This document shows, piece by piece, positions 16,103 through 25,335 of a stretch of 64,000 nucleotides of DNA. Under the pieces are notes generated by a model. The model ran no database searches and had not been told where the DNA came from. It saw nothing but the letters and a program-made list of their open reading frames with translations. The translations under genes were made by a program, and so were the position numbers. Each line of letters opens with the position of its first letter. The stretch's first letter is position 1. Source of the DNA: Actinomadura coerulea (lineage in GTDB: Bacteria > Actinomycetota > Actinomycetes > Streptosporangiales > Streptosporangiaceae). The stretch lies in the NCBI RefSeq assembly GCF_014208105.1, contig NZ_JACHMQ010000001.1, positions 248,001-312,000 on the forward strand. The letters are read 5' to 3'.

Positions 16103-17164
16103 TCAGCCCGAGGGCTTGGCCGCCACGATGAGGTCGCGGGAGATGGCCTGGTCGACGCGATGGCGGAAGCCGCGGTAGGCGTCGGAGTCCCGGACGTCCA
16201 GGCCGCTGGAGGCGAGGATCTCGGCGAGCTGCTCGCGGCGGCCGACGAAGGTGTTCCAGGAGATGCCGACGGCGCCGCCCGGACGCAGCAGCCGCGCCCA
16301 CTCGGGCACGGCGGACGCCAGCAGCTCCACGGGGCTGCGCGACAGCCGCGGCCCGCCCTTGCCGGGCTGCGCCCCCTTGGAGCGGCTGCCGTGCTGGACG
16401 CCGTAGGGGGCGTCGGTCACGATCAGGTCGAACGACGCCGGGCGGAAGAACCTGCCGGCGCCCAGCGAGTCGGCGTTCACGACGGTGATCTCCATCGTCT
16501 CGCCGCTCTTGTAGCGCTCCTTGGACACGCCGAGCGTCACGTGCAGGCGGCGCCCGAGGACGGCCTTCTCGCGGCGCACGTTGGCGATCTCGGCCTGGTG
16601 CTTGACCCGGTTGTTCTTCAGCCAGGTCTTGACGAAGGCCGCGTAGGCGTCGAAGTCCTTGCCGTCGACGTCCATCCCGGCGGAGTCCAGCCCGTACATC
16701 ATGGCCTGGTTGAGCGTCGTCCCCCGCCCGCACATCGGGTCGAAGACGCGGGGGCGCCCGTCTATCAGGTCCATGGGGGAGTCGGTCGCCATCGCGGTGA
16801 CGTTCAGCAGCAGCTTGGTGAAGTACTCGTTCGTCTTGCCCGAGTACTTCTGGATGGTGAGCAGGTCGCTGCCGAACAGGTCCAGAGGCTGGAGCGCCAC
16901 CGGGCGGAGCAGATCGCCCTCGATCTGGAAGAGCGCGTAGAGCGACGACAGGTTCGACAGGAGACGCATGTCCTTCTCCGTCAACCCGTCGGCGGAGAAC
17001 GTCACGTAGGGGACGCCCCCGATCGCGGTCTCCTCGATGTCGCGGACGCGTCCGCCGAGAGCCCGCTCGCTGAACACCGCCAGCTCCGCCTTCACCAGGT
17101 CGGCGGCGGCCTGGGCATAGACCCGGTTGTGCGAGGGGGAGACGAGAAGGCCGTACGCGGTCAT
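16103..17164 (-). CDS. TRM11/THUMP-type SAM-dependent methyltransferase
   Basis: A 353-aa Rossmann-fold methyltransferase. The SAM-binding loop is FDPMCGRGTTLNQAMM (about residues 140-155), and the substrate/catalytic loop is FDLIVTDAPYGVQHG, a DAPY version of the D/N-PPY motif used for N-methylation of bases. This arrangement is typical of the TRM11/KAMT family that modifies guanosine or adenosine in tRNA. The first 130 residues are a separate N-terminal domain. The target nucleotide cannot be assigned. ATG 17164 is used; the ribosome-binding site is weak (AGGG). Confidence 0.82.
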   Translation of the reverse strand: MTAYGLLVSPSHNRVYAQAAADLVKAELAVFSERALGGRVRDIEETAIGGVPYVTFSADGLTEKDMRLLSNLSSLYALFQIEGDLLRPVALQPLDLFGSDLLTIQKYSGKTNEYFTKLLLNVTAMATDSPMDLIDGRPRVFDPMCGRGTTLNQAMMYGLDSAGMDVDGKDFDAYAAFVKTWLKNNRVKHQAEIANVRREKAVLGRRLHVTLGVSKERYKSGETMEITVVNADSLGAGRFFRPASFDLIVTDAPYGVQHGSRSKGAQPGKGGPRLSRSPVELLASAVPEWARLLRPGGAVGISWNTFVGRREQLAEILASSGLDVRDSDAYRGFRHRVDQAISRDLIVAAKPSG

Positions 17165-17257
17165 TTGGTGGACCCTACTGGACCCCGAGGGCGGAGACCG
17201 CCGTAAAGGTGCGTCCGGCGGCCTCCGCGTGGCCCTTGGCCGGGTGCTCCGGCCGGG

Positions 17258-17620
17258 TCAGGCCGCTCGCGCCGCGCGGTCCGCCGGCTTCTCGCCGTTC
17301 TGGGCCGGAGGCTCCGGATCGGGATCGGCCGGAGCGGCGGGCAGGGCCCGCGCCTGCTGGGCGGCGGGCAGCTCCGGCGCGTCCGGGCCCTCCACCGGAG
17401 GAAGATCCGGAAGGTGCCGCGCGGCGGCGTTCAGCAGTTCCCCGACGCGGCTCCTGAGGCTGGCGAGGTCGGCCCGCGCGACGTCCGCCTGCGCCTGCGC
17501 CCTGCGCGCCTGGCGCCGCGCGGCGTCGCGCTCGGCCGCCAGCCGCGTCAGCTGCTCGTGGTAGGCGGCCCGCAGCTCGTCGAGGGCGCTCGTCCTGCCC
17601 GCCTGCGGATTCGTGGTCAC
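17258..17620 (-). CDS. Coiled-coil hypothetical protein
   Basis: A 120-aa protein starts at GTG 17620, with GGGAG 6 nt upstream; an ATG at 17644 lacks a ribosome-binding site. Residues 10-65 form a continuous Ala/Arg/Glu-rich helix (LDELRAAYHEQLTRLAAERD, then ARRQARRAQAQADVARADL) with heptad-like spacing. The last 50 residues are Pro/Ala-rich and disordered (APADPDPEPPAQNGEKPAD). No catalytic motif is visible. Function is unknown. Confidence 0.6.
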   Translation of the reverse strand: MTTNPQAGRTSALDELRAAYHEQLTRLAAERDAARRQARRAQAQADVARADLASLRSRVGELLNAAARHLPDLPPVEGPDAPELPAAQQARALPAAPADPDPEPPAQNGEKPADRAARAA

Positions 17621-17699
17621 GTGGGCTCCCTCCCCCGAAGTCATCCCGTAACGGGACTAACGTCGCTGATCGGACGCTTCGTTCCCGTCGTGCCGAAGA

Positions 17700-18722
17700 T
17701 CACTCACCCGGTTCGGGACGGGGGGACAGCGCCGCGGACGGCAGCCCGGGGAACGCCTCCGACGGCGCCGCGGCGCCCGACCTGGACCGCCAGCGCGCCG
17801 CCCACGCCGAGGCCCGCTGCGCGCTGTCGGCGGCGAAGGCGCGCAGGTCGGGGGAGGAGACGCCCGCGAGACCGACGTAGGCCGGCACGAGCCCGCTCTC
17901 CAGCGCCGCCGCGAGCTGCGCGGCGCCCCGGGCGGAGGAGACCTGGACGGGCAGCCGGTAGGCGGTCGCCGCGGCGACCGGCGCGACCGACAGGAACGAG
18001 ACGAGCTGGTCCCGCCGGGCGCGGTGCACGTTCCACAGGTCCTTCGCGGTCTGCCGGAGCGTTCCGCGGAGGCGGGCCCCGAGCACCCCGTACCCGTAGA
18101 CGGCCGCGTGCTCGGCGGCCAGCGCGGTCTGCAGGGCCTCGGCGTCCGACCTCGACCGGACGGCCGGCGCTCCGCCCTTGACGGTCATGGCGTGGCCCGC
18201 CTCGCAGGCGCCGATGCTGGCCAGCAGCTGCGCGAGCGCCGGACCGGCCTTGGCGGCGTCGGCCATGCGCCCCCGCGCCGCGCGGTCCTCCATGTCGCGC
18301 AGGGCGGCGAGCCCCGCGGCGCCCGCGGGGACCCGCGCCGCGACCGGCGAGGGGACGGCGCCGCCCTCGTCCGCCCGGTTCCCCGAGCCCGGGACGTAGT
18401 GCCGCTTCAGGACGGCCAGATGCCTGCGGTGATGGGCGAGGACGGGGTCGAGCCGCGCGGCCTGGGAGGCGTTCGCGGACCGCGCCGCCTCGTACGCGGC
18501 GACCAGGTTCTGCTCGGCGGCGATGGCGCCCACCAGCGTCGCAACGTCCTCGCGCGGGGCGGCCTGCGCCGCGCAGGACGCGATCCACGGCAGCGCCGGC
18601 ACCGCGCCGCCGCCCAGCAGCGCGGCCCGGCCGAGCAGCGCGCGGCGTGACAGCGCCTGCGTCGAGCGTGACGTCGCCTGCCCCGGCGGCGGTGCGGCCT
18701 CTGGCAAAGGGAGTCTCCTCAC
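17700..18722 (-). CDS. Tat-exported ferritin-like (DUF4439) protein
   Basis: A 340-aa protein with a twin-arginine signal (SRRALLGRAALLGGGA near residues 25-40), implying export in folded form. Two helical ferritin-like units follow. The first contains IAAEQNLVAAYEAARSAN and HHRRHLAVLKRHY; later helices carry a Glu-x-x-His (CEAGHAM). The C-terminal unit starts at ALQTALAAEHAAVYGYGVLG and matches the DUF4439 type. A metal site is plausible but unproven. GTG 18722 is the annotated start; TTG 18707 has a better spaced GAGGAG and may be the true one. It is divergent from rimP. Confidence 0.78.
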   Translation of the reverse strand: MRRLPLPEAAPPPGQATSRSTQALSRRALLGRAALLGGGAVPALPWIASCAAQAAPREDVATLVGAIAAEQNLVAAYEAARSANASQAARLDPVLAHHRRHLAVLKRHYVPGSGNRADEGGAVPSPVAARVPAGAAGLAALRDMEDRAARGRMADAAKAGPALAQLLASIGACEAGHAMTVKGGAPAVRSRSDAEALQTALAAEHAAVYGYGVLGARLRGTLRQTAKDLWNVHRARRDQLVSFLSVAPVAAATAYRLPVQVSSARGAAQLAAALESGLVPAYVGLAGVSSPDLRAFAADSAQRASAWAARWRSRSGAAAPSEAFPGLPSAALSPRPEPGE

Positions 18723-18941
18723 CCGGTTGCGGAGGTGGCGGCGGCCCGCTGCGGCCGCGGTCTCCGGACGCGCCCATCAGGCCAGCTCAAGCATTCCATA
18801 TCCGCCGCGCCGGAGAGGCGCCGGAAAGACCGCTGCGGTCCCCGGCTGTCGATAGTCTTGAGGTGTCGGCGGACGAGCGGCGACCCCGCCGTCGCCAGAC
18901 GCACGAACAGATCGCAGGCGCACAACAGGAGGAGGAACCCC

Positions 18942-19643
18942 ATGAGCGTCGAGTCCCGTGGCGGCCGCGCTCAGGGGAGGCGCGGCCGGCAGGAGGAGGC
19001 GGCCCCGCCGCGCGACGCCGCCCGGCCGAGCCGCGACGCGGCCGCCGCGGCCCTCTCCGAGCTGCTCGCGCCCGTGATGGCCGAGGCCGGCTACGACCTT
19101 GAGGAGGTCGACGTGCGGCCCGCCGGCCGCCGGCGGCTCGTGCGGGTCGTCGTCGACGCCGACGGCGGGATCGGCCTCGACGACATCGCCCGGCTGAGCG
19201 AGACGACCTCCGAGCTGCTCGACGGGTCCGACGTCATGGGATCCTCGCCCTACGTGCTGGAGGTGACCTCGCCGGGCGTCGACCGCCCCCTCACCGAACC
19301 GCGGCACTGGCGCCGCGCCGTCGGCCGGCTGGTCGTCGCCCCCCTGGCCGAGGGAGGCCAGATCGAGGGCCGCGTGGTGGCGGCCGACGACGAGGCCGTG
19401 GAGATCGACGTCGTCCAGAAGCGCCGGGGCAAGGGAGCCGGGGCGGGCGGCGGCAAGGCCGCCGGGTCGGGGTCCTCCGCCGGCGGGGCCGGGAAGCCGT
19501 CCTCCTCGAAGGGGAGGACGTCCGGGCCGGAGACCGTCCGGCGCCGGTTCGGCCTCGGCGAGCTGGGGCGCGGCCGCGTCCAGGTGGAGTTCACGCCTTC
19601 GCCGCCGGCCGAGGAATCGCGTTCTCCGGCTGAGCCGGACTAG
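18942..19643 (+). CDS. rimP: Ribosome maturation factor RimP
   Basis: RimP assists 30S subunit maturation. This 233-aa protein starts at ATG 18942 behind AGGAGGAGGAA. The N-terminal domain spans about residues 30-105 ([41 protein letters not shown]) and is followed by the SH3-like domain. A Gly/Ser/Lys-rich insert (about 163-196, with [18 protein letters not shown]) sits inside or after the SH3 part and makes it longer than the usual 150-200 aa. It is the first gene of the nusA-infB operon; TAGTCT at 18853-18858 is the best -10 candidate. nusA begins 13 nt downstream. Confidence 0.95.
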   Translation: MSVESRGGRAQGRRGRQEEAAPPRDAARPSRDAAAAALSELLAPVMAEAGYDLEEVDVRPAGRRRLVRVVVDADGGIGLDDIARLSETTSELLDGSDVMGSSPYVLEVTSPGVDRPLTEPRHWRRAVGRLVVAPLAEGGQIEGRVVAADDEAVEIDVVQKRRGKGAGAGGGKAAGSGSSAGGAGKPSSSKGRTSGPETVRRRFGLGELGRGRVQVEFTPSPPAEESRSPAEPD

Positions 19644-19656
19644 AGGGGGGAACCTC

Positions 19657-20718
19657 GTGGACATCGACATGACCGCCCTTCGGGGCCTGGAGAGCGAGAA
19701 GGACATCTCGCTCGAGGTGGCCGTCAAGGCCATCGAAGACGCCCTGCTGATCGCCTACCACCGGACGGAGGGCGCGGCGCCGAAGGCGCGCGTCGAGCTG
19801 GACCGGCAGAGCGGCCACGTCACGGTGTGGGCGACCGAGACCGACGACGAGGGCAACGCCGTCGGCGAGTTCGACGACACCCCGACCGGGTTCGGCCGCA
19901 TCGCCGCGACCACCGCCAAGCAGGTGATCCTGCAGCGCCTGCGCGACGCCGAGGACGAGCTGACCTTCGGCGAGTACGCGGGCCGCGAGGGCGACATCGT
20001 CAGCGGCATCATCCAGCAGGGCAAGGACCCGCGCAGCGTGCTGGTCGACCTCGGCAAGATCGAGGCGATCCTGCCGCCGCAGGAGCAGGTGCCCGGCGAG
20101 CGCTACGAGCACGGCGAGCGGCTGCGCGCCTACGTGGTGCAGGTCCGCAAGGGCCACCGCGGCCCGTCGGTGCAGCTGTCGCGCACCCACCCGAACCTCG
20201 TCCGCAAGCTGTTCGCGCTGGAGGTGCCCGAGATCGCCGACGGCACCGTGGAGATCGCGGCGATCGCCCGGGAGGCCGGCCACCGCACCAAGATCGCGGT
20301 TCGCTCGCGCAAGTCCGGGGTGAACGCCAAGGGGGCCTGCATCGGCCCGCTCGGCAGCCGCGTCCGCAACGTGATGGGCGAGCTGCACGGCGAGAAGATC
20401 GACATCGTGGACTGGTCGGAGGACCCCGCGGAGTTCGTCGGGAATGCCCTGTCCCCGGCGCGCGTTTCGAGTGTCGAGGTGGTCGACGCCGACGCCCGGG
20501 TCGCCCGGGTGGTGGTGCCCGACTACCAGCTGTCCCTCGCGATCGGCAAGGAAGGGCAGAACGCCCGGCTCGCCGCCCGGCTCACCGGCTGGCGGATCGA
20601 CATCCGGTCCGACACCGAGCCCGTACAGACGCCCCCGAACAGCGCCGGACAGGGCGAATCCGGATCTTCTGCGTCAGGAGAACATGCGACAGGCCCCGCC
20701 GACGCCTCGGCGCGGTAG
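19657..20718 (+). CDS. nusA: Transcription termination/antitermination protein NusA
   Basis: NusA binds RNA polymerase and RNA to control pausing, termination and antitermination. This 353-aa protein starts at GTG 19657 behind AGAGGGGGG. In order it has an N-terminal polymerase-binding domain (to about 125), an S1 domain ([22 protein letters not shown]), and KH1 and KH2 domains ([18 protein letters not shown] and [19 protein letters not shown]). It lacks the acidic C-terminal repeats of E. coli NusA, as is normal in actinobacteria. The 3' end overlaps the start of the YlxR gene by 35 nt. Confidence 0.97.
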   Translation: MDIDMTALRGLESEKDISLEVAVKAIEDALLIAYHRTEGAAPKARVELDRQSGHVTVWATETDDEGNAVGEFDDTPTGFGRIAATTAKQVILQRLRDAEDELTFGEYAGREGDIVSGIIQQGKDPRSVLVDLGKIEAILPPQEQVPGERYEHGERLRAYVVQVRKGHRGPSVQLSRTHPNLVRKLFALEVPEIADGTVEIAAIAREAGHRTKIAVRSRKSGVNAKGACIGPLGSRVRNVMGELHGEKIDIVDWSEDPAEFVGNALSPARVSSVEVVDADARVARVVVPDYQLSLAIGKEGQNARLAARLTGWRIDIRSDTEPVQTPPNSAGQGESGSSASGEHATGPADASAR

Positions 20719-21025
20719 ACTCATGGGACGTGGCCCGGCGGCCGCTGTTCGCACGTGCGTGGGTTGCCGGGTTCGCACGGTCAAGTCCGACTTGCTGCGC
20801 CTGGTGGTGGTCGAGGGCGTCATCGTCCCCGATCCTCGCGGGCGGCTGCCGGGACGGGGTGCGCATCTGCATCCCGATCCGGAGTGTCTCGCACTCGCAG
20901 AGCGGCGTCGGGCGTTCCCGCGGGCGTTCCGCCTGCCGGGCCCGCTCGACGCCGGTCCGCTGCGGGAGCGACTTGCGGCCCTCGCCGCAAGTCAGCAGGA
21001 TGGCCGAATGGTAAGCGACGTCTAG
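20684..21025 (+). CDS. YlxR (DUF448) RNA-binding family protein
   Basis: A 113-aa basic protein with the DUF448/YlxR core: [20 protein letters not shown], then [22 protein letters not shown]. It carries the CVGC pair and the conserved GRG and C residues of the family. YlxR proteins are encoded between nusA and infB in many bacteria and are thought to bind RNA or the RnpB RNA. ATG 20684 has AGGAG 3 nt upstream and lies inside nusA (35-nt overlap), implying translational coupling; ATG 20723 is an alternative. A short hairpin at 21094-21118 lies before infB. Confidence 0.9.
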   Translation: MRQAPPTPRRGRLMGRGPAAAVRTCVGCRVRTVKSDLLRLVVVEGVIVPDPRGRLPGRGAHLHPDPECLALAERRRAFPRAFRLPGPLDAGPLRERLAALAASQQDGRMVSDV

Positions 21026-21133
21026 TCGGAAGCAGGTCGAGATTGCTATGAGCGCTCGATGAGCACGCCGCGATGAGTACGGCAAGTTAGCGACGGTCCG
21101 GAGGCCGCACCCCCGGACCGAGTAGGGAGTGCA

Positions 21134-24100
21134 GTGGCGAAGGTCCGGGTTTATGAACTCGCCAAGGAGTTCGGAGTAGAGAGCAAGGTCGTCATGGCCA
21201 AGCTCCAGGAAATGGGCGAGTTCGTACGGTCGGCGTCCTCCACGATTGAGGCGCCGGTCGTTCGCAGGCTGACAGAAGCCTTCTCAAATTCTTCTTCCGC
21301 CCCCAAGCAGGGCGACCGACGGAGCGCGGCCAAGAAGCCGGGTCCGCGCCCGTCCGCACCGCCGCGTCCGGGTTCTTCCGGCGGCGGTTCCGATTCCCAG
21401 GGTGCCCGTCCCGGCCCCCGCCCGGGTCCGCGGCCTGCCGCGCCCCGGCCGGGTCCCGGCGGTTCCGGCGGCCAAGGCGGCCAGACCGGTCCCGGTGTCC
21501 CGGGCGGTCCCGGCGGCCAGGGAGGTCAGGGCGGTGCGCCCAGGCCCGCCCCGCAGCCGCAGTCCCAGCCCGCTCCGGCGCCGCGTCCGCCGGTCCCGCC
21601 GGCGCCCAGCACGCCGGTGAACGCGCCCGCGGCGCAGGGCCCGAGCGCCCCGCCCGCGTCCGCTCCCGGTACCGGGGCGGGCAACCGCGCTCCCGGCGCC
21701 CCGGGCGGCCCGAAGCCGGGCCCCCGCGCGCCGAAGCCGGGCCCGCGTCCGGCTCCGCGCCAGGGCGGCGGCGGCGGTGGCGGCGGCCGCGGTCCCGGTG
21801 GGCCGCGTCCGGGCAACAACCCGTTCAGCTCGACCAACACCGGCATGGGCCAGGCGCCCAAGCCGGGGCCGCGTCCCGGCCCCCGTCCGGGCGGTGACCG
21901 CCCGGGTGGCGGCGGTGGAGCCGCGGGCGGTCCGCGTCCCGGCCCGCGGCCGGGCGGCGCTCCCGGCGCCGGCGGTCCGCGCCCGAATCCGGGCGGCATG
22001 CCGCCCCGTCCGGGCGGCCCGCGTCCGAGCCCGATGAACATGCCGTCCTCGCGGCCCGCCGGCGCCCCCGGGCGCGGCGGTCCCGGTGGCGGTCCCGGTG
22101 GCGGCGGCGGTGGCCGCGGTCCGGGCGGCGGCGGTCGTCCCGGTGGCGGCGGCGGTGGCCGCGGTCCCGGTGGCGGCGGTCGTCCCGGCGGCGGCGGCTT
22201 CGGCGCCCCCCGCGCGGGTGCCGGCGGCCGTCCGGGCGGCGGCGGCTTCGGCCCCCGTCCCGGTGGCGGCGGTCGCGGTCGCGGCGGCACGCAGGGCGCC
22301 TTCGGGCGTCCCGGCGGGCGCCCGGCGCGCGGTCGCAAGTCGAAGCGGGCGCGTCGTCAAGAGTTCGAGAACATGCAGGCGCCCGCCGCCGGCGGCGTCT
22401 CGGCTCCGCGCGGCAACGGCAAGACCATCCGGCTGGCGCAGGGCGCGACCCTGACCGACTTCGCCGAGAAGATCGGCGCCAACCCGGCGTCGCTCGTCGC
22501 GATCATGATGCACCTCGGCAAGATGGTCACCGCGACCCAGTCGGTCGACCCCAACGACCTGATGGAGCTCGGGCTCGAGCTGGACTTCGACGTCCAGGTC
22601 GTCAGCCCCGAGGACGAGGACCGCGCGCTGCTCGAGTCCTTCGACATCGAGTACGGCGAGGACGAGGGCGGCGAGGAGAACCTCCAGTCCCGTCCGCCGG
22701 TCGTCACCGTCATGGGTCACGTCGACCACGGTAAGACCAAGCTGCTGGACGCCGTCCGGCACGCCAACGTGCAGGCGGGCGAGGCCGGCGGCATCACCCA
22801 GCACATCGGCGCCTACCAGGTCGAGACCGAGGTCGACGGCGAGGAGCGCAAGATCACCTTCATCGACACCCCGGGTCACGAGGCGTTCACCGCCATGCGT
22901 GCCCGCGGTGCCGACACCACCGACCTGGTGGTGCTGGTGGTCGCCGCCGACGACGGCGTCAAGCCGCAGACCACCGAGGCGATCGACCACGCCACCGCGG
23001 CCGGGGTCCCGATCGTCGTCGCGGTCAACAAGATCGACGTCGAGGGCGCGGACCCGAACCGGGTCCGGGCGCAGCTCACCGAGTACGGCCTGGTCGCCGA
23101 GGAGTTCGGCGGCGACACGCAGTTCATCGACGTGTCCGCCAAGCAGGGGACCAACATCGACGGGCTGCTGGAGGCGATCGTCCTGACCGCCGACGCCGCG
23201 CTCGACCTGAAGGCCAACCCCGACATGCCCGCCCAGGGCTCGGCCATCGAGGCCCACCTGGACAAGGGCCGGGGCGCCGTGGCGACCGTGCTGGTCCAGC
23301 GCGGCACGCTGCGGGTCGGCGACTCGATCGTCTGCGGCGTGGCCAACGGCCGCGTCCGGGCGATGCTCGACGAGAACGGCAACAGCGTCGAGGAGGCGGG
23401 CCCGTCCCGTCCGGTGATGGTGCTCGGCCTCGCGGCCGTGCCCGGCGCGGGCGACAACTTCCTGGTCGTCGAGGACGACCGGATCGCCCGGCAGATCGCC
23501 GACAAGCGGGTCGCGCGCAAGCGCAACGCCGAACTGCTCAAGAGCCGCAAGAGCAGCTCGCTGGAAGAGCTGTTCAAGGACCTGGAGCGGGGCGAGCGGC
23601 AGGAGCTGCTGCTCATCCTCAAGGGCGACGTGTCCGGTTCCGTCGAGGCGCTGGAGGACTCCCTCCTCAAGATCGACGTGGGCGACGAGGTCAACCTGCG
23701 GATCATCCGCCGCGGCGTCGGCGCGATCACGCAGGACGACGTCAACCTGTCGCTGGCGTCCGAGGGCGCGGTCATCATCGGCTTCAACGTGCGGCCCGAG
23801 CGCAACGCGCAGGAGCTGGCCGACCGCGAGGGCGTCGACATCCGGTACTACTCGATCATCTACCAGGCGATCGAGGAGATCGAGGCGGCCCTCAAGGGCA
23901 TGCTCAAGCCGGAGTTCGAAGAGGTCCAGCTCGGCACCGCCGAGGTCCGCGAGATCTTCAAGGTGCCGCGGATCGGGAACGTCGCCGGTTCGATGGTCAC
24001 CTCGGGGATCATCCAGCGCAACGCCAAGGCCCGTCTCGTCCGCGACGGCGTCGTGGTCTCCGACAACCTCACGGTGTCGTCGCTGCGCCGCTTCAAGGAC

Positions 24101-24214
24101 GACGCGACCGAGGTCCGCGAGGGCTTCGAGTGCGGCATCGGCGTCGGGTTCAACGACATCAAGCTCGGTGACGTCATCGAGTGCTTCGAGATGCGGGAGA
24201 AGCCCCGCGACTGA
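21134..24214 (+). CDS. infB: Translation initiation factor IF-2
   Basis: IF-2 is the GTPase that brings initiator tRNA to the 30S subunit. This 1026-aa protein starts at GTG 21134 (TAGGGAG upstream). It has an N-terminal IF2_N domain ([20 protein letters not shown]). Residues about 60-410 form a very long Gly/Pro/Arg-rich linker with repeats such as GPRPGPRPG and [10 protein letters not shown] second IF2_N domain follows near 435. The GTPase has G1 GHVDHGKT (528-535), G2 in [13 protein letters not shown]3 DTPGHEAF and G4 NKID. The beta-barrel and initiator-tRNA-binding domains complete it. The linker length is typical of high-GC actinobacteria. Confidence 0.98.
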   Translation: MAKVRVYELAKEFGVESKVVMAKLQEMGEFVRSASSTIEAPVVRRLTEAFSNSSSAPKQGDRRSAAKKPGPRPSAPPRPGSSGGGSDSQGARPGPRPGPRPAAPRPGPGGSGGQGGQTGPGVPGGPGGQGGQGGAPRPAPQPQSQPAPAPRPPVPPAPSTPVNAPAAQGPSAPPASAPGTGAGNRAPGAPGGPKPGPRAPKPGPRPAPRQGGGGGGGGRGPGGPRPGNNPFSSTNTGMGQAPKPGPRPGPRPGGDRPGGGGGAAGGPRPGPRPGGAPGAGGPRPNPGGMPPRPGGPRPSPMNMPSSRPAGAPGRGGPGGGPGGGGGGRGPGGGGRPGGGGGGRGPGGGGRPGGGGFGAPRAGAGGRPGGGGFGPRPGGGGRGRGGTQGAFGRPGGRPARGRKSKRARRQEFENMQAPAAGGVSAPRGNGKTIRLAQGATLTDFAEKIGANPASLVAIMMHLGKMVTATQSVDPNDLMELGLELDFDVQVVSPEDEDRALLESFDIEYGEDEGGEENLQSRPPVVTVMGHVDHGKTKLLDAVRHANVQAGEAGGITQHIGAYQVETEVDGEERKITFIDTPGHEAFTAMRARGADTTDLVVLVVAADDGVKPQTTEAIDHATAAGVPIVVAVNKIDVEGADPNRVRAQLTEYGLVAEEFGGDTQFIDVSAKQGTNIDGLLEAIVLTADAALDLKANPDMPAQGSAIEAHLDKGRGAVATVLVQRGTLRVGDSIVCGVANGRVRAMLDENGNSVEEAGPSRPVMVLGLAAVPGAGDNFLVVEDDRIARQIADKRVARKRNAELLKSRKSSSLEELFKDLERGERQELLLILKGDVSGSVEALEDSLLKIDVGDEVNLRIIRRGVGAITQDDVNLSLASEGAVIIGFNVRPERNAQELADREGVDIRYYSIIYQAIEEIEAALKGMLKPEFEEVQLGTAEVREIFKVPRIGNVAGSMVTSGIIQRNAKARLVRDGVVVSDNLTVSSLRRFKDDATEVREGFECGIGVGFNDIKLGDVIECFEMREKPRD

Positions 24215-24230
24215 GGCGGACGGCAGGTCC

Positions 24231-24254
24231 GCGCGGCCCCGTGAGGGGCCGCGC
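24231..24254 (+). terminator. Hairpin after infB
   Basis: A 10-bp perfect stem GCGCGGCCCC/GGGGCCGCGC is closed by a GTGA tetraloop (GNRA type), 17 nt after the infB stop. There is no T tract. It may cause partial termination or mRNA stabilisation inside the operon. Confidence 0.6.
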
Positions 24255-24415
24255 GGCCGGCCGGCCCGGCGGCCCTCCGGGGACGCCGACGATGTGATCG
24301 TTAATTGGGTGACCAAGCGCCAGGCGGATCTTCTAGCCTGGCGTCTGTCATGTCCGGGAACACGGCGGATGACCTCCGTCGTTTCCTCTCTGATGACTCC
24401 GAGGTGATCGACAAG

Positions 24416-24712
24416 GTGTACGTGGGTGCGCTGACTCTCGACCTGCTGCTGGGGGACGTCCGCTCGCTGAAGCAGAAGCGGTCCGTCCTGCGCCCCGTCA
24501 TCGCCGAGGTGCAGAAGCGCTTCCCGGCGGTGGCCGTCGCCGAGACCGGCGACAACGACCTCCACCGCAGGGCGGAGATCGGAGTGGCGGTGGTGTCGGG
24601 CACGGCGGCCAACTGCACCGAGGTCCTCGACCAGTGCGAGCGGCTCGTGGCCGGACGGCCGGAGATCGAGCTGCTGTCCGCCCGGCAGCGCCTGTACGGC
24701 AGCGAGGACTGA
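24416..24712 (+). CDS. DUF503 (YlxP-like) family protein
   Basis: A 98-aa protein of the DUF503 family, regularly found between infB and rbfA. The core is VYVGALTLDLLLGDVRSLKQ, then KRSVLRPVIAEVQKRF and AVAETGDNDLHRRAEIGVAVV. It folds as a small alpha/beta domain; an RNA-related role is suspected from context only. GTG 24416 matches the family's N-terminus. ATG 24350 and GTG 24404 are in-frame alternatives with weak ribosome-binding sites, so the start is uncertain. Confidence 0.85.
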   Translation: MYVGALTLDLLLGDVRSLKQKRSVLRPVIAEVQKRFPAVAVAETGDNDLHRRAEIGVAVVSGTAANCTEVLDQCERLVAGRPEIELLSARQRLYGSED

Positions 24713-24795
24713 CGGGCGTCGCGGGCGGGCGCCGCCCCACAACGAAGGAGCGGGAACCGACCGTCCCGCTCAGACCATAGAAAGGGAGTGCGATC

Positions 24796-25335
24796 ATGGT
24801 GGACGCAGCTCGGGCGCGCAAGCTCGCCGACCGCATCCAGCAGATCGTCGCCGAGATGCTGGAGAGGCGGATCAAGGATCCGCGGCTCGGCTTCGTGACC
24901 GTGACGGACACCCGCATCACCAACGACCTCCGCGACGCCACCGTGTACTACACGGTGTACGGGTCGGACGGCGAGCGCGCCGAGACGGCCGCCGCGCTGG
25001 AGAGCGCCAAGGGCGTCATCCGGTCGGAGGTGGGCAGGAAGACGGGCGTCCGCCACACGCCCAGCATCACCTTCGTGATGGACTCCCTGATGGAGAACGC
25101 GGCGCACATCGACGACCTGCTGGCCCAGGCGCGCGCCAAGGACGCCGAGGTGGCGCGGGCCGCGCAGGGCGCGTCCCCCGCGGGGGACGCCAACCCCTAC
25201 CGCGAGCCCGGCTCCGACGAGGACGAGGACGAGGACGACGAGCTCGACGAGGACGGCGGAGACGAGGCCGACTTCGACGGGCACGACGCCACGGGGGACG
25301 GTGAGGACGGCCGCACCGGACGCCCGTCATCGTGA
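24796..25335 (+). CDS. rbfA: 30S ribosome-binding factor RbfA
   Basis: RbfA binds the 30S subunit and helps process 16S rRNA. This 179-aa protein starts at ATG 24796 (AAAGGGAG upstream). The KH-like core runs to about residue 115 (ADRIQQIVAEMLERRIKDPR; GFVTVTDTRITNDLRDATVY). The C-terminal 60 residues are an acidic, disordered tail (GSDEDEDEDDELDEDGG) much longer than in enteric RbfA. The stop codon overlaps the GTG of the DHH phosphoesterase gene (25332-25335). Confidence 0.96.
   Translation: MVDAARARKLADRIQQIVAEMLERRIKDPRLGFVTVTDTRITNDLRDATVYYTVYGSDGERAETAAALESAKGVIRSEVGRKTGVRHTPSITFVMDSLMENAAHIDDLLAQARAKDAEVARAAQGASPAGDANPYREPGSDEDEDEDDELDEDGGDEADFDGHDATGDGEDGRTGRPSS

Noticed and set aside
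21400..22300. Regular GC-rich repeats resembling a CRISPR or minisatellite
   Set aside because: They are codon repeats of Gly/Pro/Arg in the IF-2 linker, without fixed-length spacers.
21284..24742. 1152-codon antisense frame over infB
   Set aside because: Low-complexity Ala/Thr/Gly translation, mirror of the IF-2 repeats; no ribosome-binding site or domain.
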